DNA of 42,727 bases from assembly GCA_030748495.1 (NCBI GenBank), contig JASMLX010000051.1:1-42727 (forward strand), given 5' to 3'. The notes under the pieces were generated by a model. It was not told the origin of the DNA and did no database searches. It was given only the letters and a program-made list of their open reading frames with translations. Shown here one piece after another: positions 8,855 through 17,466 of the stretch (its first letter is position 1; every line of letters starts with the position of its first letter). A program made the position numbers and the translations under genes. The DNA comes from Candidatus Poribacteria bacterium. Lineage in GTDB: Bacteria; Poribacteria; WGA-4E; UBA9662.

Positions 8855-9596
8855 GGGCCTGTTAACATTGATTCATCGTTAGTGTATTCTATGGCCATTG
8901 GAGGAAAGACCATATCAACAGAAAACTGTTGCCAAACCACCAGTGGCAAGGCATCAAACATCTTCTACCAGGCCAGAAGGGTGACCCTGGCCAGACCGAC
9001 CGGGACAACCGATTGTTGATTGAAGTTGTGTGGTGGATTGCACCGACTAGGCCACCTTGGCCCCACCTGCTTCCTACCTTTGGCAACTGGCACCGTGTCT
9101 ACAGGCGCTACTCCGGTTGGGGCCAAAAAGGGGTTTGGAAACCTCGGCTGGAACAGGTCTCCGATGATATTGATCTGCAACAACTTCTCCTCCATAGCAC
9201 AATCATTCCAGTTGATCAGCCTGGCGCAGGTGCAAAAAAGAGGGGCCTCCGGCCATCGGTCGGTCGCCTGGTGGATTGACAAATTGATTCAGCCGTTGAT
9301 GGGCCAGGCAATCCATTAGGTTCTATTTTGACCGTGGGTCAAGATTCCGATATCATCCAGGGCTTGAATCCAGACATGGGAGCGATGGTGGTCAGACCAG
9401 TGGACAGTAATCGCAACCAACAACCAGAGTCTGATGATCACTGCTACAAAGACCGTAACCTGGTAGAGCGTTTCTGCCATAAAAGGAAACAGTTTGGCCG
9501 TCTTGCCAGGGACGATGAAAAGCTGGATCGTAACTTCGGGTCTAGGCTCAACTTGGTGTCTACCATCATCTGGTTGGCGTGAATGTTAACAGCCCT
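8855..9596 (+). mobile_element. Degenerate IS5-family element (IS427-like), about 742 bp
   Basis: The ends are imperfect inverted repeats, GGGCCTGTTAACATTGA at the left and the complement of AGGGCTGTTAACATTCA at the right, flanked by TA on both sides (8853-8854 and 9597-9598). This is the ends and target duplication expected of IS427-group IS5 elements. Inside, transposase fragments can be followed in three frames: LPNHQWQGIKHLLPGQKGD with WIAPTRPPW and FGNWHRVYRRYSGWGQ (about 8923-9279), a middle piece near 9240-9320, and a C-terminal YKDRNLVERF…KLDRNF piece (about 9450-9582). Frameshifts and point changes make it inactive. It interrupts the remnant of a BMP/nucleoside-type ABC permease gene. 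Confidence 0.85.
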
Positions 9597-10008
9597 TAGT
9601 ACCGGAATAGGAAATGGAATAAAGGTGACAGACCTGAATGCCTGCCGGTTGTCACCCACGAAACGGGTATACAGTAAATGAACCAGCCTAAAGGCCCTAT
9701 CAAATGGATCCCGGTTCCGGTCACAACTTGAGCCGTTTTTAGACCAAGAGCAACAGGAAAATAGTATGGCTAAGGCCACATACGTCGACAGCACTGCTAC
9801 ATGTCGACAATGGGAGCTAAGTTGCCCCAAACCGCCATATGTAAAGAGATAAACCAGCCGACAAAGGCCCCAAATAATCGCATTCTTCCCTATACCAATG
9901 GTAATCACACTTGACCGCTCAATATGCTATTTCGCCTAACGTAATCATTAATAAAGGGGTTGCCTGACGAATTGTTACCACCAGAATATCTACTGTAATT
10001 TCGAGCAT
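9597..10008 (-). pseudogene. Remnant of a BMP/nucleoside-type ABC transporter permease (NupQ/YufQ-like)
   Basis: From ATG 10008 the reading MLEITVDILVVTIRQATPLL, then GEIA, and after a one-base shift FERSSVITIGIG, matches the N-terminus of the second permease of simple-sugar/nucleoside (BMP-linked) ABC importers. A further piece, AQVVTGTGIHLIGPLGWF, fits the family segment normally read as NQVVTGTGINLLALG. At least three frame changes are needed, and the gene is truncated at 9597 by the IS5-type element; no C-terminal half is visible beyond that element. It follows the first permease remnant in the usual order for this transporter type. Confidence 0.65.
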
Positions 10009-10076
10009 GGCCAAGCTATGGCTTAGTAGAATTAGGTTCTCTTGTTAGCGGCACGACTTCTGCTATTTAGACCTCT

Positions 10077-10509
10077 GGTATACTTTTGGTTTCTTTCTGA
10101 AATGGGGCTCTTTGTTCAATCGCACTGAAACTCAGAACCAGCAATAGAACCGTGGCTTGAATAACAGAGGTCAGTTTTGAGAGCACGTGAACCATCAACT
10201 GCATGGCATCTGCCCAACCTGTAATCCACCAAACAGCAAGGCAGAGAAAATTACGCCAATTGGATTTAATCGGGCCAGAAGTGAAACTGCGACTCCAATG
10301 AAACCAGGATCTAACATACTCATGTCTGCCGGTTGGAAAAGCCGATAAGAACTGATGCTGATTAGATCTATAGTTACGGCCAGTCCTGTTAGCTCACCAC
10401 TGGCCAACATGGCCAGAACAATATTTTGTGGTACATTGATTCCGGTGACTCGTGACACTGACGGATTTTGGCCAACGGACCGTAGACGGTAGTCAGTGGT
10501 AGTATACAT
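10077..10509 (-). pseudogene. Remnant of a BMP/nucleoside-type ABC transporter permease (NupP/YufP-like)
   Basis: The C-terminal part of a permease is readable: DYRLRSVGQNPSVSRVTGIN, then a membrane segment LAMLASGELTGLAVTI, then LLARLNPIGVIFSALLFGGL, which are hallmark segments of the YufP/NupP family. After a frameshift near 10195 the last helix continues (LTSVIQATVLLLVLSFSA) to a stop at 10077. The N-terminal two thirds are missing; the sequence upstream of about 10509 is an IS4-like transposase tail. The order permease-permease on one strand suggests a former nucleoside or purine importer that has been lost. Confidence 0.7.
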
Positions 10510-10868
10510 CGGCTTTTATGGTCCACCAGATGGTGATAGCTGCGCTTAACCAGCCAGTTTCCCCAAGTGATTAACCAGACAAAAACTAGACCGAAACCTA
10601 GGAACAATTCCCCAATACGGTCTGCCTGTTTCAACTGGCTGGCTTCCAGGTCAAATCCATGCCCCTTCATATCGTCTCTTCCACCCACATGCGCTGACCG
10701 TAGATTTTCAGTCGACCGGCTTGGCCCGGCGGATCGGAGAGCAGATACCGGGGCTCGTCTTGACCTACCTCCCAATGTCGCAACAGCCAGTACCAACCAT
10801 AGGCATCTTTCTCCGTTAGGCGCACCCAGCCTATGACCCGCTTTTGGCCTGGCTCAAGGGCTAAAGCA
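10510..10868 (-). pseudogene. C-terminal remnant of an IS4-like transposase
   Basis: Two overlapping frames on the minus strand read as a transposase C-terminus: LEPGQKRVIGWVRLTEKDAY with WYWLLRHWE, and after a frameshift KGHGFDLEASQLKQADRIGE then LVFVWLITWGNWLVKRSYHH and LVDHKSR. This is the pattern of the C-terminal end of DDE transposases of the IS4-like type. The downstream edge runs directly into the permease remnant at about 10509; the upstream edge is cut by the IS30-type element at 10869. No start, catalytic core or own inverted repeats are visible. Confidence 0.65.
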
Positions 10869-11473
10869 TTCCTGAACTCAACTCATAAGTAGTGCAACAG
10901 CGGGTACGCATTTAAGGGGTAAACTGTGGCAGTATCAAGGCTTCTTAAACCATCGAGCCAAGGGAGTGCTTATGAGAGACTATGTACAGCTTAGCCAGCA
11001 ACAAAGAGATACCATGACCGCCGGGAACAACTTACAGACCGTATTTTCATCGAGGAACGACCATCTGTTATAGAGATAAAACCGAGAATTGGTGATTGGG
11101 AGGATGAGATAATCACAGGAAGAAGACATCAAGGCTCTCTGGTCTCTCTGCTAGAGGGAAAATCTCTTAACAGGTTACTAATAGCATCAAGCCCCATTAA
11201 GACCGTGTCCAGACCATTACTTTGGATCATGCACCAGGCGTTGGCAAAAATACTCGAAGCCGATGCTTGCCGGCAGAGAGGATGGAATGAAAAGACAACT
11301 GGACTAATCAGACCGTAGTTTCCAAAATGTTGTGACCTGTCCTCAGTCACAACAGAAGAGATTGAACAACCGTCTGGGGAAAACTCTAAAGTCTAAAACA
11401 CCTGCGGAGGTATTCTTGAACATCAATTCCGTTCTAACCCTAAATAGTTGTACCTACTACTTGAATTCAGGAA
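10869..11473 (+). mobile_element. Internally deleted IS30-family element
   Basis: Imperfect terminal inverted repeats bound the element: TTCCTGAACTCAACTCATAA at 10869 and the complement of TTCCTGAATTCAAGTAGTAG ending at 11473. Each is flanked by GCA (10866-10868, 11474-11476), a 3-bp target duplication as expected for IS30. The transposase is decayed: MRDYVQLSQQQRDTM from 10971, FIEERPSVIEIKPRIGDWED at about 11045-11105, TTGLIRP near 11297 and LNNRLGKTLKSKTPAEVFLN at about 11353-11424. At 605 bp it is well short of a full IS30 (about 1-1.2 kb) and lacks the middle of the catalytic domain. Confidence 0.8.
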
Positions 11474-11560
11474 GCAATACAAAGCAGGTGAAGATGAAAA
11501 ACACCTGGAAAGATACCAGGAATTTAGATACGACTACTTTGGGAGGAGTCGGAAAACGAC

Positions 11561-11589
11561 TTGACAGGACTAAGTTTTTTTTGTAAACT
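11561..11589 (+). promoter_or_regulatory. Sigma-70-type promoter for the HEAT-repeat lipoprotein
   Basis: TTGACA at 11561-11566 and TAAACT at 11584-11589 are separated by 17 bases. Transcription would begin near 11596, upstream of the ATG at 11658. It lies just after the IS30 remnant. Confidence 0.55.
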
Positions 11590-11657
11590 AGCTGAGATCT
11601 GGTTTGAGAAGGTTTTTTAGATTTAAAGGTTTTAAGGAGAAGCGAAATTCATCCGTT

Positions 11658-12851
11658 ATGAAGAAGGTTTTGAGCCTCACAGCGATAGTGGTGATAATTG
11701 TGGGGTTTGGTTGTGATCAAAGCAACCAAATTGTCACCGATATGGAACTTGGAAGGGATATGTTTAATGGGTCGGGTAACCTAAATGCGGCTGTCGGCCA
11801 TCTGGAAAAGGCAAAAGAGGTTGAAGAAAACCCAACAGAGGCGCGAACACTACTAGCAATTGCCTATTCCTATGGTCTTTCCACTGGAGATGCTAGGGCA
11901 TTAGGGAAAGAATCTACCTACAAAAGTAAAGGAAACGACCTCGTCTCCAGCCTAAGTAAGACTGAGATACAGGCCATTCTTGATCGGCTCTTGGAACACC
12001 GTCGCTACCACAAAGCGGCGATGGATGTGATCGTTGCATCAGGCCAAAAAGGAGTACCTGTTCTCTTGGGAGCAGTTTCCAGTCCGATTTACACCAAAAT
12101 TCAATCCGAAGTGGAAGAGATGCTAGTTCGGATTGGAAATCAAGATGCCTCATCTATAATCCAAGCGTTGGGTAACTCCAGTATGTCCACGGCTAAAAAG
12201 ATGGAGATTGTCCGCGTAATTGGCAAAATCAACAATTTGGATGCCAAGGAGCAGTTGGTCAATTTTCGATCGAATGTAAATGGGGCATTGAGAGTCGAAG
12301 TTGAGGCTACACTCTATCAACTCGGAACTACTGAATATCGGTCTGAGTTAATTGCTGGTCTCAGCGCAACAGATGTCGAAACGAGACGTGCAGCAACGCG
12401 GGCGATGTCACTAATTAACAAATCTCCCACTGACCAAATTATTAAAGCGGCTGAGGATCAGGATGTACAGGTTAGATTGCATGCGATGGATGCGCTAGCG
12501 AAATATCCAGCCAAGTCTGCCTTGGCAACGATTTTGGAAGCCGTTTTTAGCGATCCAGATGTGAGTGTTAAACAGGCGGCAACTACTGCTGCTGTTGAAC
12601 ACATCAGTAAAGGGTATGGCAAAGGGTTAGCCAAGCAATTAGTCGGCAAGATTAAAGACATGGAGAATCCCGACGATCGCCTGAGGGTGGTTAAACTACT
12701 GAGAACAGACCGAATCAGAAATCAGATTAAGATCAACAAATTTGAGAATTTGGAATATCAAATCTACGAATATATGGACAAGGAAGAGGACAACGAAATG
12801 GTGAAGCGTGAGCTGAACCGTTTACTTAATGACCTGGATACAAGTAGCTAA
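11658..12851 (+). CDS. Lipoprotein with HEAT-like repeats
   Basis: A 397-residue protein opening with a lipoprotein signal, MKKVLSLTAIVVIIVGFGC, with the lipobox Cys at residue 19, so it should be lipid-anchored in the cell envelope. A short N-terminal helical part (LGRDMFNGSGNLNAAVGHLE) resembles a TPR-like start. From about residue 115 onward the protein is a chain of alpha-helical HEAT-like units (for example VETRRAATRAMSLI, VQVRLHAMDALAKY and VSVKQAATTAAVEH). Such repeats form a scaffold for protein contacts. I prefer ATG 11658 over a TTG at 11604 because the signal peptide begins there, although AGGAG at 11635 is farther than usual. No specific function is known. Confidence 0.85.
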   Translation: MKKVLSLTAIVVIIVGFGCDQSNQIVTDMELGRDMFNGSGNLNAAVGHLEKAKEVEENPTEARTLLAIAYSYGLSTGDARALGKESTYKSKGNDLVSSLSKTEIQAILDRLLEHRRYHKAAMDVIVASGQKGVPVLLGAVSSPIYTKIQSEVEEMLVRIGNQDASSIIQALGNSSMSTAKKMEIVRVIGKINNLDAKEQLVNFRSNVNGALRVEVEATLYQLGTTEYRSELIAGLSATDVETRRAATRAMSLINKSPTDQIIKAAEDQDVQVRLHAMDALAKYPAKSALATILEAVFSDPDVSVKQAATTAAVEHISKGYGKGLAKQLVGKIKDMENPDDRLRVVKLLRTDRIRNQIKINKFENLEYQIYEYMDKEEDNEMVKRELNRLLNDLDTSS

Positions 12852-12903
12852 ACCCCCCGACCGGATAGGCGCAGAAGACAACGATGAAGGGAGCTAATTT
12901 TAG

Positions 12904-13890
12904 TTAGTTTCCTTCACTTTCTCCAACCAGCCAAAACTCCCCGCCGCTTTGCTCTGATAGTGTCCTCATGATTACGGCTCCTGGGAAATCGGCAGACATC
13001 TCTGCTCCCATTGCAAATACTTTAGTGCCTGTTGGAACTTCATTTTTGATTTTGCTAAAATCAGGGATTCCTGCCGTTGTCAAAATCCCATCACTGAATA
13101 GGACCACGATCGTTGGTTGGGTATTTCGAATTGAGTCCAGTGCGGCTAACATATCTTGATCAGAAGCCTGAGCTGTTTTCTTGGGTTGGGCTAGATCAAG
13201 CTCCTCAATCGCTTGCGTGACATTGGTTTTAGTTGCCGCAGAGAAGTCGGGCCGCCACCTCTTGACCTCTTCACTAAAGGTTAAGAGGTTAAATTGATCG
13301 TGGTCTTCCAAAAAGCCGAGCGAGTCTTGCAAGATCATCCGTATACGACTCAAGCGAAGTGGATTCAAATTCAGCATACTGGAAGACAGATCCATTGCAT
13401 AAATGATCCGCTGTGGTCCAGGTTGCTTTTCAATGAATTTGACTAACCGACTTTTGGGAGTCTCACTCTTTGCTTCCTGCGTTCTTCTCATGACAACGGG
13501 TTTTTCTATTACTGGGAGCTGGTTTGGAATATCGACATTGGTATCGAGGCCGACCGGTTGGTCAAGCCAAGCCGTTTGAGAAAGATCAAAACGGGTCGGT
13601 TGCGCGGCAGAAACAATCCCCCGGTCAGAAACTGGTGCATTACTAGTCAAGATTTTCAGACTGGTTTGGTCGGTCGGCGTGGTTACTTCTCGTTTCTGAA
13701 GCTGAATACGCTTGGGAGGAATAATTCGCTTAATCCGTTGTTTTGGGGCTTCCATTAAGGCTCCCTCTATCCGATCTACACGTCCCTCCTCTTTCGCTGG
13801 CATCCAAAAGTAGAATCCGATGATACCGATCGACAGGTGTAGTACAACGGATAAAGTTAGTGCCAAGTTTGATCGATGGATACCTTTCAT
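12904..13890 (-). CDS. Membrane-anchored VWA domain protein with a TonB-like N-terminus
   Basis: A 328-residue protein with one N-terminal membrane helix (about 9-30, LALTLSVVLHLSIGIIGFYF). A Pro/Lys/Arg-rich linker follows (KQRIKRIIPPKRIQLQKRE), laid out like TonB-family anchors, and then a periplasmic VWA domain. The MIDAS is visible as MDLSSSM at about 166-172 and FSDGILTT near the C-terminal third, with a candidate third loop Thr between them. It should face the periplasm. ATG 13890 has GGAG seven bases upstream. It is divergent from the secreted hydrolase at 14102 and convergent with the lipoprotein at 11658. The role is unknown; periplasmic protein assembly or surface sensing is possible. 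Confidence 0.85.
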   Translation of the reverse strand: MKGIHRSNLALTLSVVLHLSIGIIGFYFWMPAKEEGRVDRIEGALMEAPKQRIKRIIPPKRIQLQKREVTTPTDQTSLKILTSNAPVSDRGIVSAAQPTRFDLSQTAWLDQPVGLDTNVDIPNQLPVIEKPVVMRRTQEAKSETPKSRLVKFIEKQPGPQRIIYAMDLSSSMLNLNPLRLSRIRMILQDSLGFLEDHDQFNLLTFSEEVKRWRPDFSAATKTNVTQAIEELDLAQPKKTAQASDQDMLAALDSIRNTQPTIVVLFSDGILTTAGIPDFSKIKNEVPTGTKVFAMGAEMSADFPGAVIMRTLSEQSGGEFWLVGESEGN

Positions 13891-13911
13891 CTAATAGCTC
13901 CGAGAATCAAT

Positions 13912-13940
13912 ATTCTAATTGGTAGCGTTGTACTGCTCAA
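13912..13940 (-). promoter_or_regulatory. Candidate promoter for the membrane-anchored VWA gene
   Basis: On the minus strand TTGAGC (13940-13935) and TAGAAT (13917-13912) are 17 bases apart, about 20 bases upstream of ATG 13890. Confidence 0.4.
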
Positions 13941-14101
13941 TGGAATGAGAATTTTAGGCCAATACAACTGTATTCAGTTAGACTGTCACGGAGTCAAAGG
14001 ATACACCGATCAGGAAGTTCTGTCCAGATATTTTTCACTTTACTAAGTTGACCTAGACAATAGAATCGGTGAAGATACATTGATACTTTCAAATCAATAA
14101 A

Positions 14102-16600
14102 ATGTCAGTATATTTGACGATTAACCATCGGTCTAAAATCTATTTTGATATCAGTCGATTGCTGGTTTTCTGTTTTCTTTGTTTGATATCTGGCGTTGGA
14201 TATAGCTTGTCGCTGGTCACATCGGGTGTGTCCAAGGCCGCCATCTGGATTGACCAAGATGCCAGTCAAACAGAGGTGTTAGCGGCTCGCGAGATTCAGT
14301 ATTATGTCTATCTGATGAGCCAGGTTGAATTGCCGATTCACCGTTTCTCTCGACCAACAGATCAGGCGGTGTACATCATTATCAAACCCGCCCCATTATT
14401 ACCAACTCAACCAGTACTGACCGAAAAAGATCTGTTTTTTTTGGACTCAACCAACGATGGATACGTAATTCAGTCGAATCCAGAAGCCGTCCTGATTATA
14501 TCAAAAACCGGAAGCGGACTAATCTATGGTAGTTATGCCTTAATTGAATCGGTGGTGAGACAACTTAGTGGTTTGTCCGGTGTAGACCTCGATTTTCTGA
14601 TGCCACAATCGGATGACATTGAACTTCCTCTTTTCGATATACGGGAAGGTCCCTTTTATCCGGTTCGGGCCACATTGGAGGTAATGGCCCCCGATTGGTT
14701 GGTGCGTCACCGGTTAAATATGAGTGGCGGTGAAGGGGTTTGGACCGGTACCGGCAACGACGATGGTTTAGGTACTGCATTCAAGTATGTAGCCGACTTT
14801 GAGCCTTACCAAGATGAACCGTTGCCTGAACGCCAAGGGCGGATTGCGAGACTGCGTAACCGCTTTGGCCAACTAAAATCCCGTGGGATAGATTCGTACC
14901 TATTTATGTATGTAACTGGCGAATCTACCCAGGCTTTAATCGAGCAACGGCCAGATTTATTTGAACCGGCCGTCGCTTATGGCGGAGCTAGAAATGGGGT
15001 CAGCTACCGTCCCTTCTGTTGGTCAAATCCCCATTTTTTGCAGTTGGTTCGTCAATTAATACAGGAGATTGTCACAACATATCCGGATCTGGCGGGGTTT
15101 CACTTGCGGGCCTGGGGGTATGAAACACGTGCCTGTAACTGCCCTAAATGTGGCGACCGTTCTGACGTTGGGCAGAAACGTCTCTGGCATCTCTTTTTTA
15201 CCATTGTCGAGGCCGCCCGGCAGGTTCGACCTGACTTTAAGTTCTACCTATCAGGATACAACCAATCTTGGTTGCGTGACCCGGACGGTAGTTATGCGCG
15301 CCAATTGCCGAGCGGAACGATTTTTTCCAAAAAATGGGGTTATGATGGAGAGCCAGTCACCGATCCAAACATTCCACCGGCACTATTAAAAAAATTGGGT
15401 CAATCGGGACATCAGTTGATTGTCCTTTCCCACGACGTAGAGGAGGTGATGCCGCTGTGGATGGTGGAAGGAGATCTCTTTGTGGAGGGCGTGCGACAGT
15501 TTAGCACTGACCACCTGACACCTGGACTGGGTGGATTTACCGTTCAGGGGGCAACGGTTGGTTTAGGTTGGCTCGATCAGATCTTAAGCGCCAGGATGAA
15601 TTTTGATCCCACCATCGACCATTTTCAACTGATGCAAGACTATCTGTCCAACGGGTATGGTCGGCAAATCTCTCCGCTGATCTTGTCAGCCGTGCGAATT
15701 AACACCTGGGTGATGTCGAGCTACTTTTCCGATTATGCGGGCTCCTCCTCGGTGAGTGGTGATTACGGGAAAGGGTCTGCTATGTTCGCGACCCGTTTTT
15801 GGGATATTATCGGAGGCGAAGCGGTTGACGATACGTTGGCCATTCCAAATTTCAAGCAAGCCGAATATGCTAGAGATCGGCTGGAGTCACTGCTAAATCA
15901 GCAACAGCAAGCAACCGAGAAGATTGCACAGGCAGTTGAGTTAATGTCAGATCAGATTGATGATAATCGCCGCCGGAATTTGCTCGACACAGCAGAGATT
16001 TTCGAGCTTTGGCAGCAGTTATTTGCCAGTCGACTCAGCCTGGTCCAAGCCATAGTGGTGGGTTATACACCTGCGGTGGAAAAGCCACAAATCCAGGTTC
16101 ACATTCAGCGAGCAATCCAGCATAGTAAGGCTATGACCGGTAATGTCTATCGAATCAAGGGCTATGTCCCTGTTTTTGGTTATTCCCGGGCAGTTATTAT
16201 TACCAGTCTAATTAAAAAACTGGAGCAAGAGGCAAAATGGTTGCACCAGTTTCCGGCTCAAACGCTGATTCGAGAACTCGAAAGCTCAGAACAACAGGCG
16301 CCGGAGTTGATGATCGCTGAACCACACAACCATCCGAACCCATTTTATCAGCGCACAACTTTTGTCTATGAACTGAACCGGTATGTAGATCAGGTTGAAA
16401 TCCACATTTATACTCAATCAGGTCGCTTAATTCGCCGATTAGATGACGTACCGACTCGTCAAGGGTACAATGAAACTATCTGGGATGGGCGGGACCAAGA
16501 AGGGCAAATTTTACCGAATGGGATCTACTTTTATACAGTTTCGGCGGAGGATCGAAACGAAAGTTTTCAAGTCTATAGTCGGTTAGCAATTCTTCGCTGA
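14102..16600 (+). CDS. Secreted glycoside-hydrolase-like protein with FlgD/Ig-like tail
   Basis: An 832-residue protein with an N-terminal signal/membrane segment (about 18-40, RLLVFCFLCLISGVGYSLSL). Residues about 50-165 resemble the carbohydrate-binding N-terminal domain found before alpha-glucuronidase and GH20-type barrels (TEVLAAREIQYYVYLMSQVE … GLIYGSYALIE). A barrel-like central part follows (about 190-560), including GFHLRAWGYETRACNCPKCG with a CNCPKC knuckle. The last 85 residues (PNPFYQRTTFVYEL … WDGRDQEGQILPNGIYFY) form a FlgD/Ig-like module, typical of secreted proteins in deep-branching Gram-negative phyla. No Shine-Dalgarno is evident at ATG 14102. The substrate is not known; a hydrolase of plant or algal polysaccharide is an inference. 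Confidence 0.75.
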   Translation: MSVYLTINHRSKIYFDISRLLVFCFLCLISGVGYSLSLVTSGVSKAAIWIDQDASQTEVLAAREIQYYVYLMSQVELPIHRFSRPTDQAVYIIIKPAPLLPTQPVLTEKDLFFLDSTNDGYVIQSNPEAVLIISKTGSGLIYGSYALIESVVRQLSGLSGVDLDFLMPQSDDIELPLFDIREGPFYPVRATLEVMAPDWLVRHRLNMSGGEGVWTGTGNDDGLGTAFKYVADFEPYQDEPLPERQGRIARLRNRFGQLKSRGIDSYLFMYVTGESTQALIEQRPDLFEPAVAYGGARNGVSYRPFCWSNPHFLQLVRQLIQEIVTTYPDLAGFHLRAWGYETRACNCPKCGDRSDVGQKRLWHLFFTIVEAARQVRPDFKFYLSGYNQSWLRDPDGSYARQLPSGTIFSKKWGYDGEPVTDPNIPPALLKKLGQSGHQLIVLSHDVEEVMPLWMVEGDLFVEGVRQFSTDHLTPGLGGFTVQGATVGLGWLDQILSARMNFDPTIDHFQLMQDYLSNGYGRQISPLILSAVRINTWVMSSYFSDYAGSSSVSGDYGKGSAMFATRFWDIIGGEAVDDTLAIPNFKQAEYARDRLESLLNQQQQATEKIAQAVELMSDQIDDNRRRNLLDTAEIFELWQQLFASRLSLVQAIVVGYTPAVEKPQIQVHIQRAIQHSKAMTGNVYRIKGYVPVFGYSRAVIITSLIKKLEQEAKWLHQFPAQTLIRELESSEQQAPELMIAEPHNHPNPFYQRTTFVYELNRYVDQVEIHIYTQSGRLIRRLDDVPTRQGYNETIWDGRDQEGQILPNGIYFYTVSAEDRNESFQVYSRLAILR

Positions 16601-17059
16601 ATCGTTTACCTTCGGACTTTTAGCACAATAATTCAGAAAGCCAGTAATCACAGGAGTTCTGACGGGTTTTCTTTAGAATACACCTGCATTTCATCCGAAA
16701 TAGGAAGCGAAGTCTATTGATCCCAGAAGGAGGTATAAATGCCCATTAATGCTGGGGAAGTTAGCGAAAAAACCATAGCAATGGTATGAGTCTCTGGTAA
16801 AGTAGCTTCCAACAGCGAGTGGTTTTGTCGATGGCATGTCAGTATTCAAACCGTTTTTACCAGAATGGGAAGAAACAACGGAGGAGGAATTTCGGCAAAC
16901 ACTGACCAAGGAGGAGTTAAAGGTGAGGGAGTGGGTAGTGAGTTGAGTGAGATCGATAAACCGGCTGGGTGTTTTTCGCGTTGAGGAGCGAAGACTTCGG
17001 AGTGAGTACCCAACAAAGCAAATTGTCGGCAGCTCATTGCATCCGCTTTTAATCGGAGG
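16601..17059. other. Intergenic region with a degraded small ORF
   Basis: Nearly 460 bases without an intact gene. A strong ribosome-binding site (AGAAGGAGG, about 16726-16734) precedes ATG 16739, but this frame stops after 16 codons. A second short frame (16836-16946, MSVFKPFLPEWEETTEEEFR) looks compositionally protein-like. Together they may be the decayed remains of one small gene. Confidence 0.35.
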
Positions 17060-17086
17060 GAGAAACAGTACTAGATACTGTTTCTC
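17060..17086 (-). terminator. Perfect 11-bp hairpin after the 126-residue gene
   Basis: GAGAAACAGTA and its complement TACTGTTTCTC are separated by five bases. The stem abuts the TAG stop of the minus-strand gene ending at 17086. There is no long T run, so it may be a weak terminator or an mRNA 3' stabiliser. Confidence 0.5.
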
Positions 17087-17466
17087 TATTTCTGGGATAA
17101 GATTTGTTCCAGAGGTCGGACTCGTGTTGTTTGAGTCGCACGTTGACGACGAAGCGCTTTCTGGTCTGCCAGATAATCGGTTGTCTGACGAAGTTCTTGC
17201 TGGCGTTTCTCTCCAGCCCGGCGTTGACCGCTTTTCTGGTCGGTATAGTTGATTTGCCACATCCCTTTTTGCTTGGCGGTCAAAACAAACTCACCGTCCA
17301 TTCGGCCATTGATATAACGGAGCAGATCTCTAATCACCCAGTAGACGTCAGAGGCTGAATAGGACAACGTGTTATGATGAGACTGTTTACCGATATAACC
17401 AGCGATCTGTTGAACGACCTCGGAAATCTCTTTGGCGGTGTAACTCTTCTCTTCGATTTGTATCAT
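17086..17466 (-). CDS. Hypothetical 126-residue protein coupled to xdhC
   Basis: I do not recognise this protein. Its ATG overlaps the last base of the xdhC stop codon (TAATG), so translation is coupled to XdhC. The first 70 residues look globular (YTAKEISEVVQQIAGYIGKQ). The C-terminal 50 residues are basic and Gln/Arg-rich, probably helical. There is no signal or membrane segment. A perfect hairpin follows the stop. Its tight linkage suggests a partner role in the same process, but nothing in the sequence names it. Confidence 0.7.
   Translation of the reverse strand: MIQIEEKSYTAKEISEVVQQIAGYIGKQSHHNTLSYSASDVYWVIRDLLRYINGRMDGEFVLTAKQKGMWQINYTDQKSGQRRAGEKRQQELRQTTDYLADQKALRRQRATQTTRVRPLEQILSQK

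Noticed and set aside
9444..9908. A 154-codon minus-strand open frame
   Set aside because: It crosses the right end of the IS5-type element and mixes frames of the transposase strand opposite and the permease remnant; it is not a single gene.
16691..17260. A 189-codon minus-strand open frame
   Set aside because: It overlaps the 126-residue gene in another frame and is rich in Ser/Thr/Arg without motifs or a start signal.
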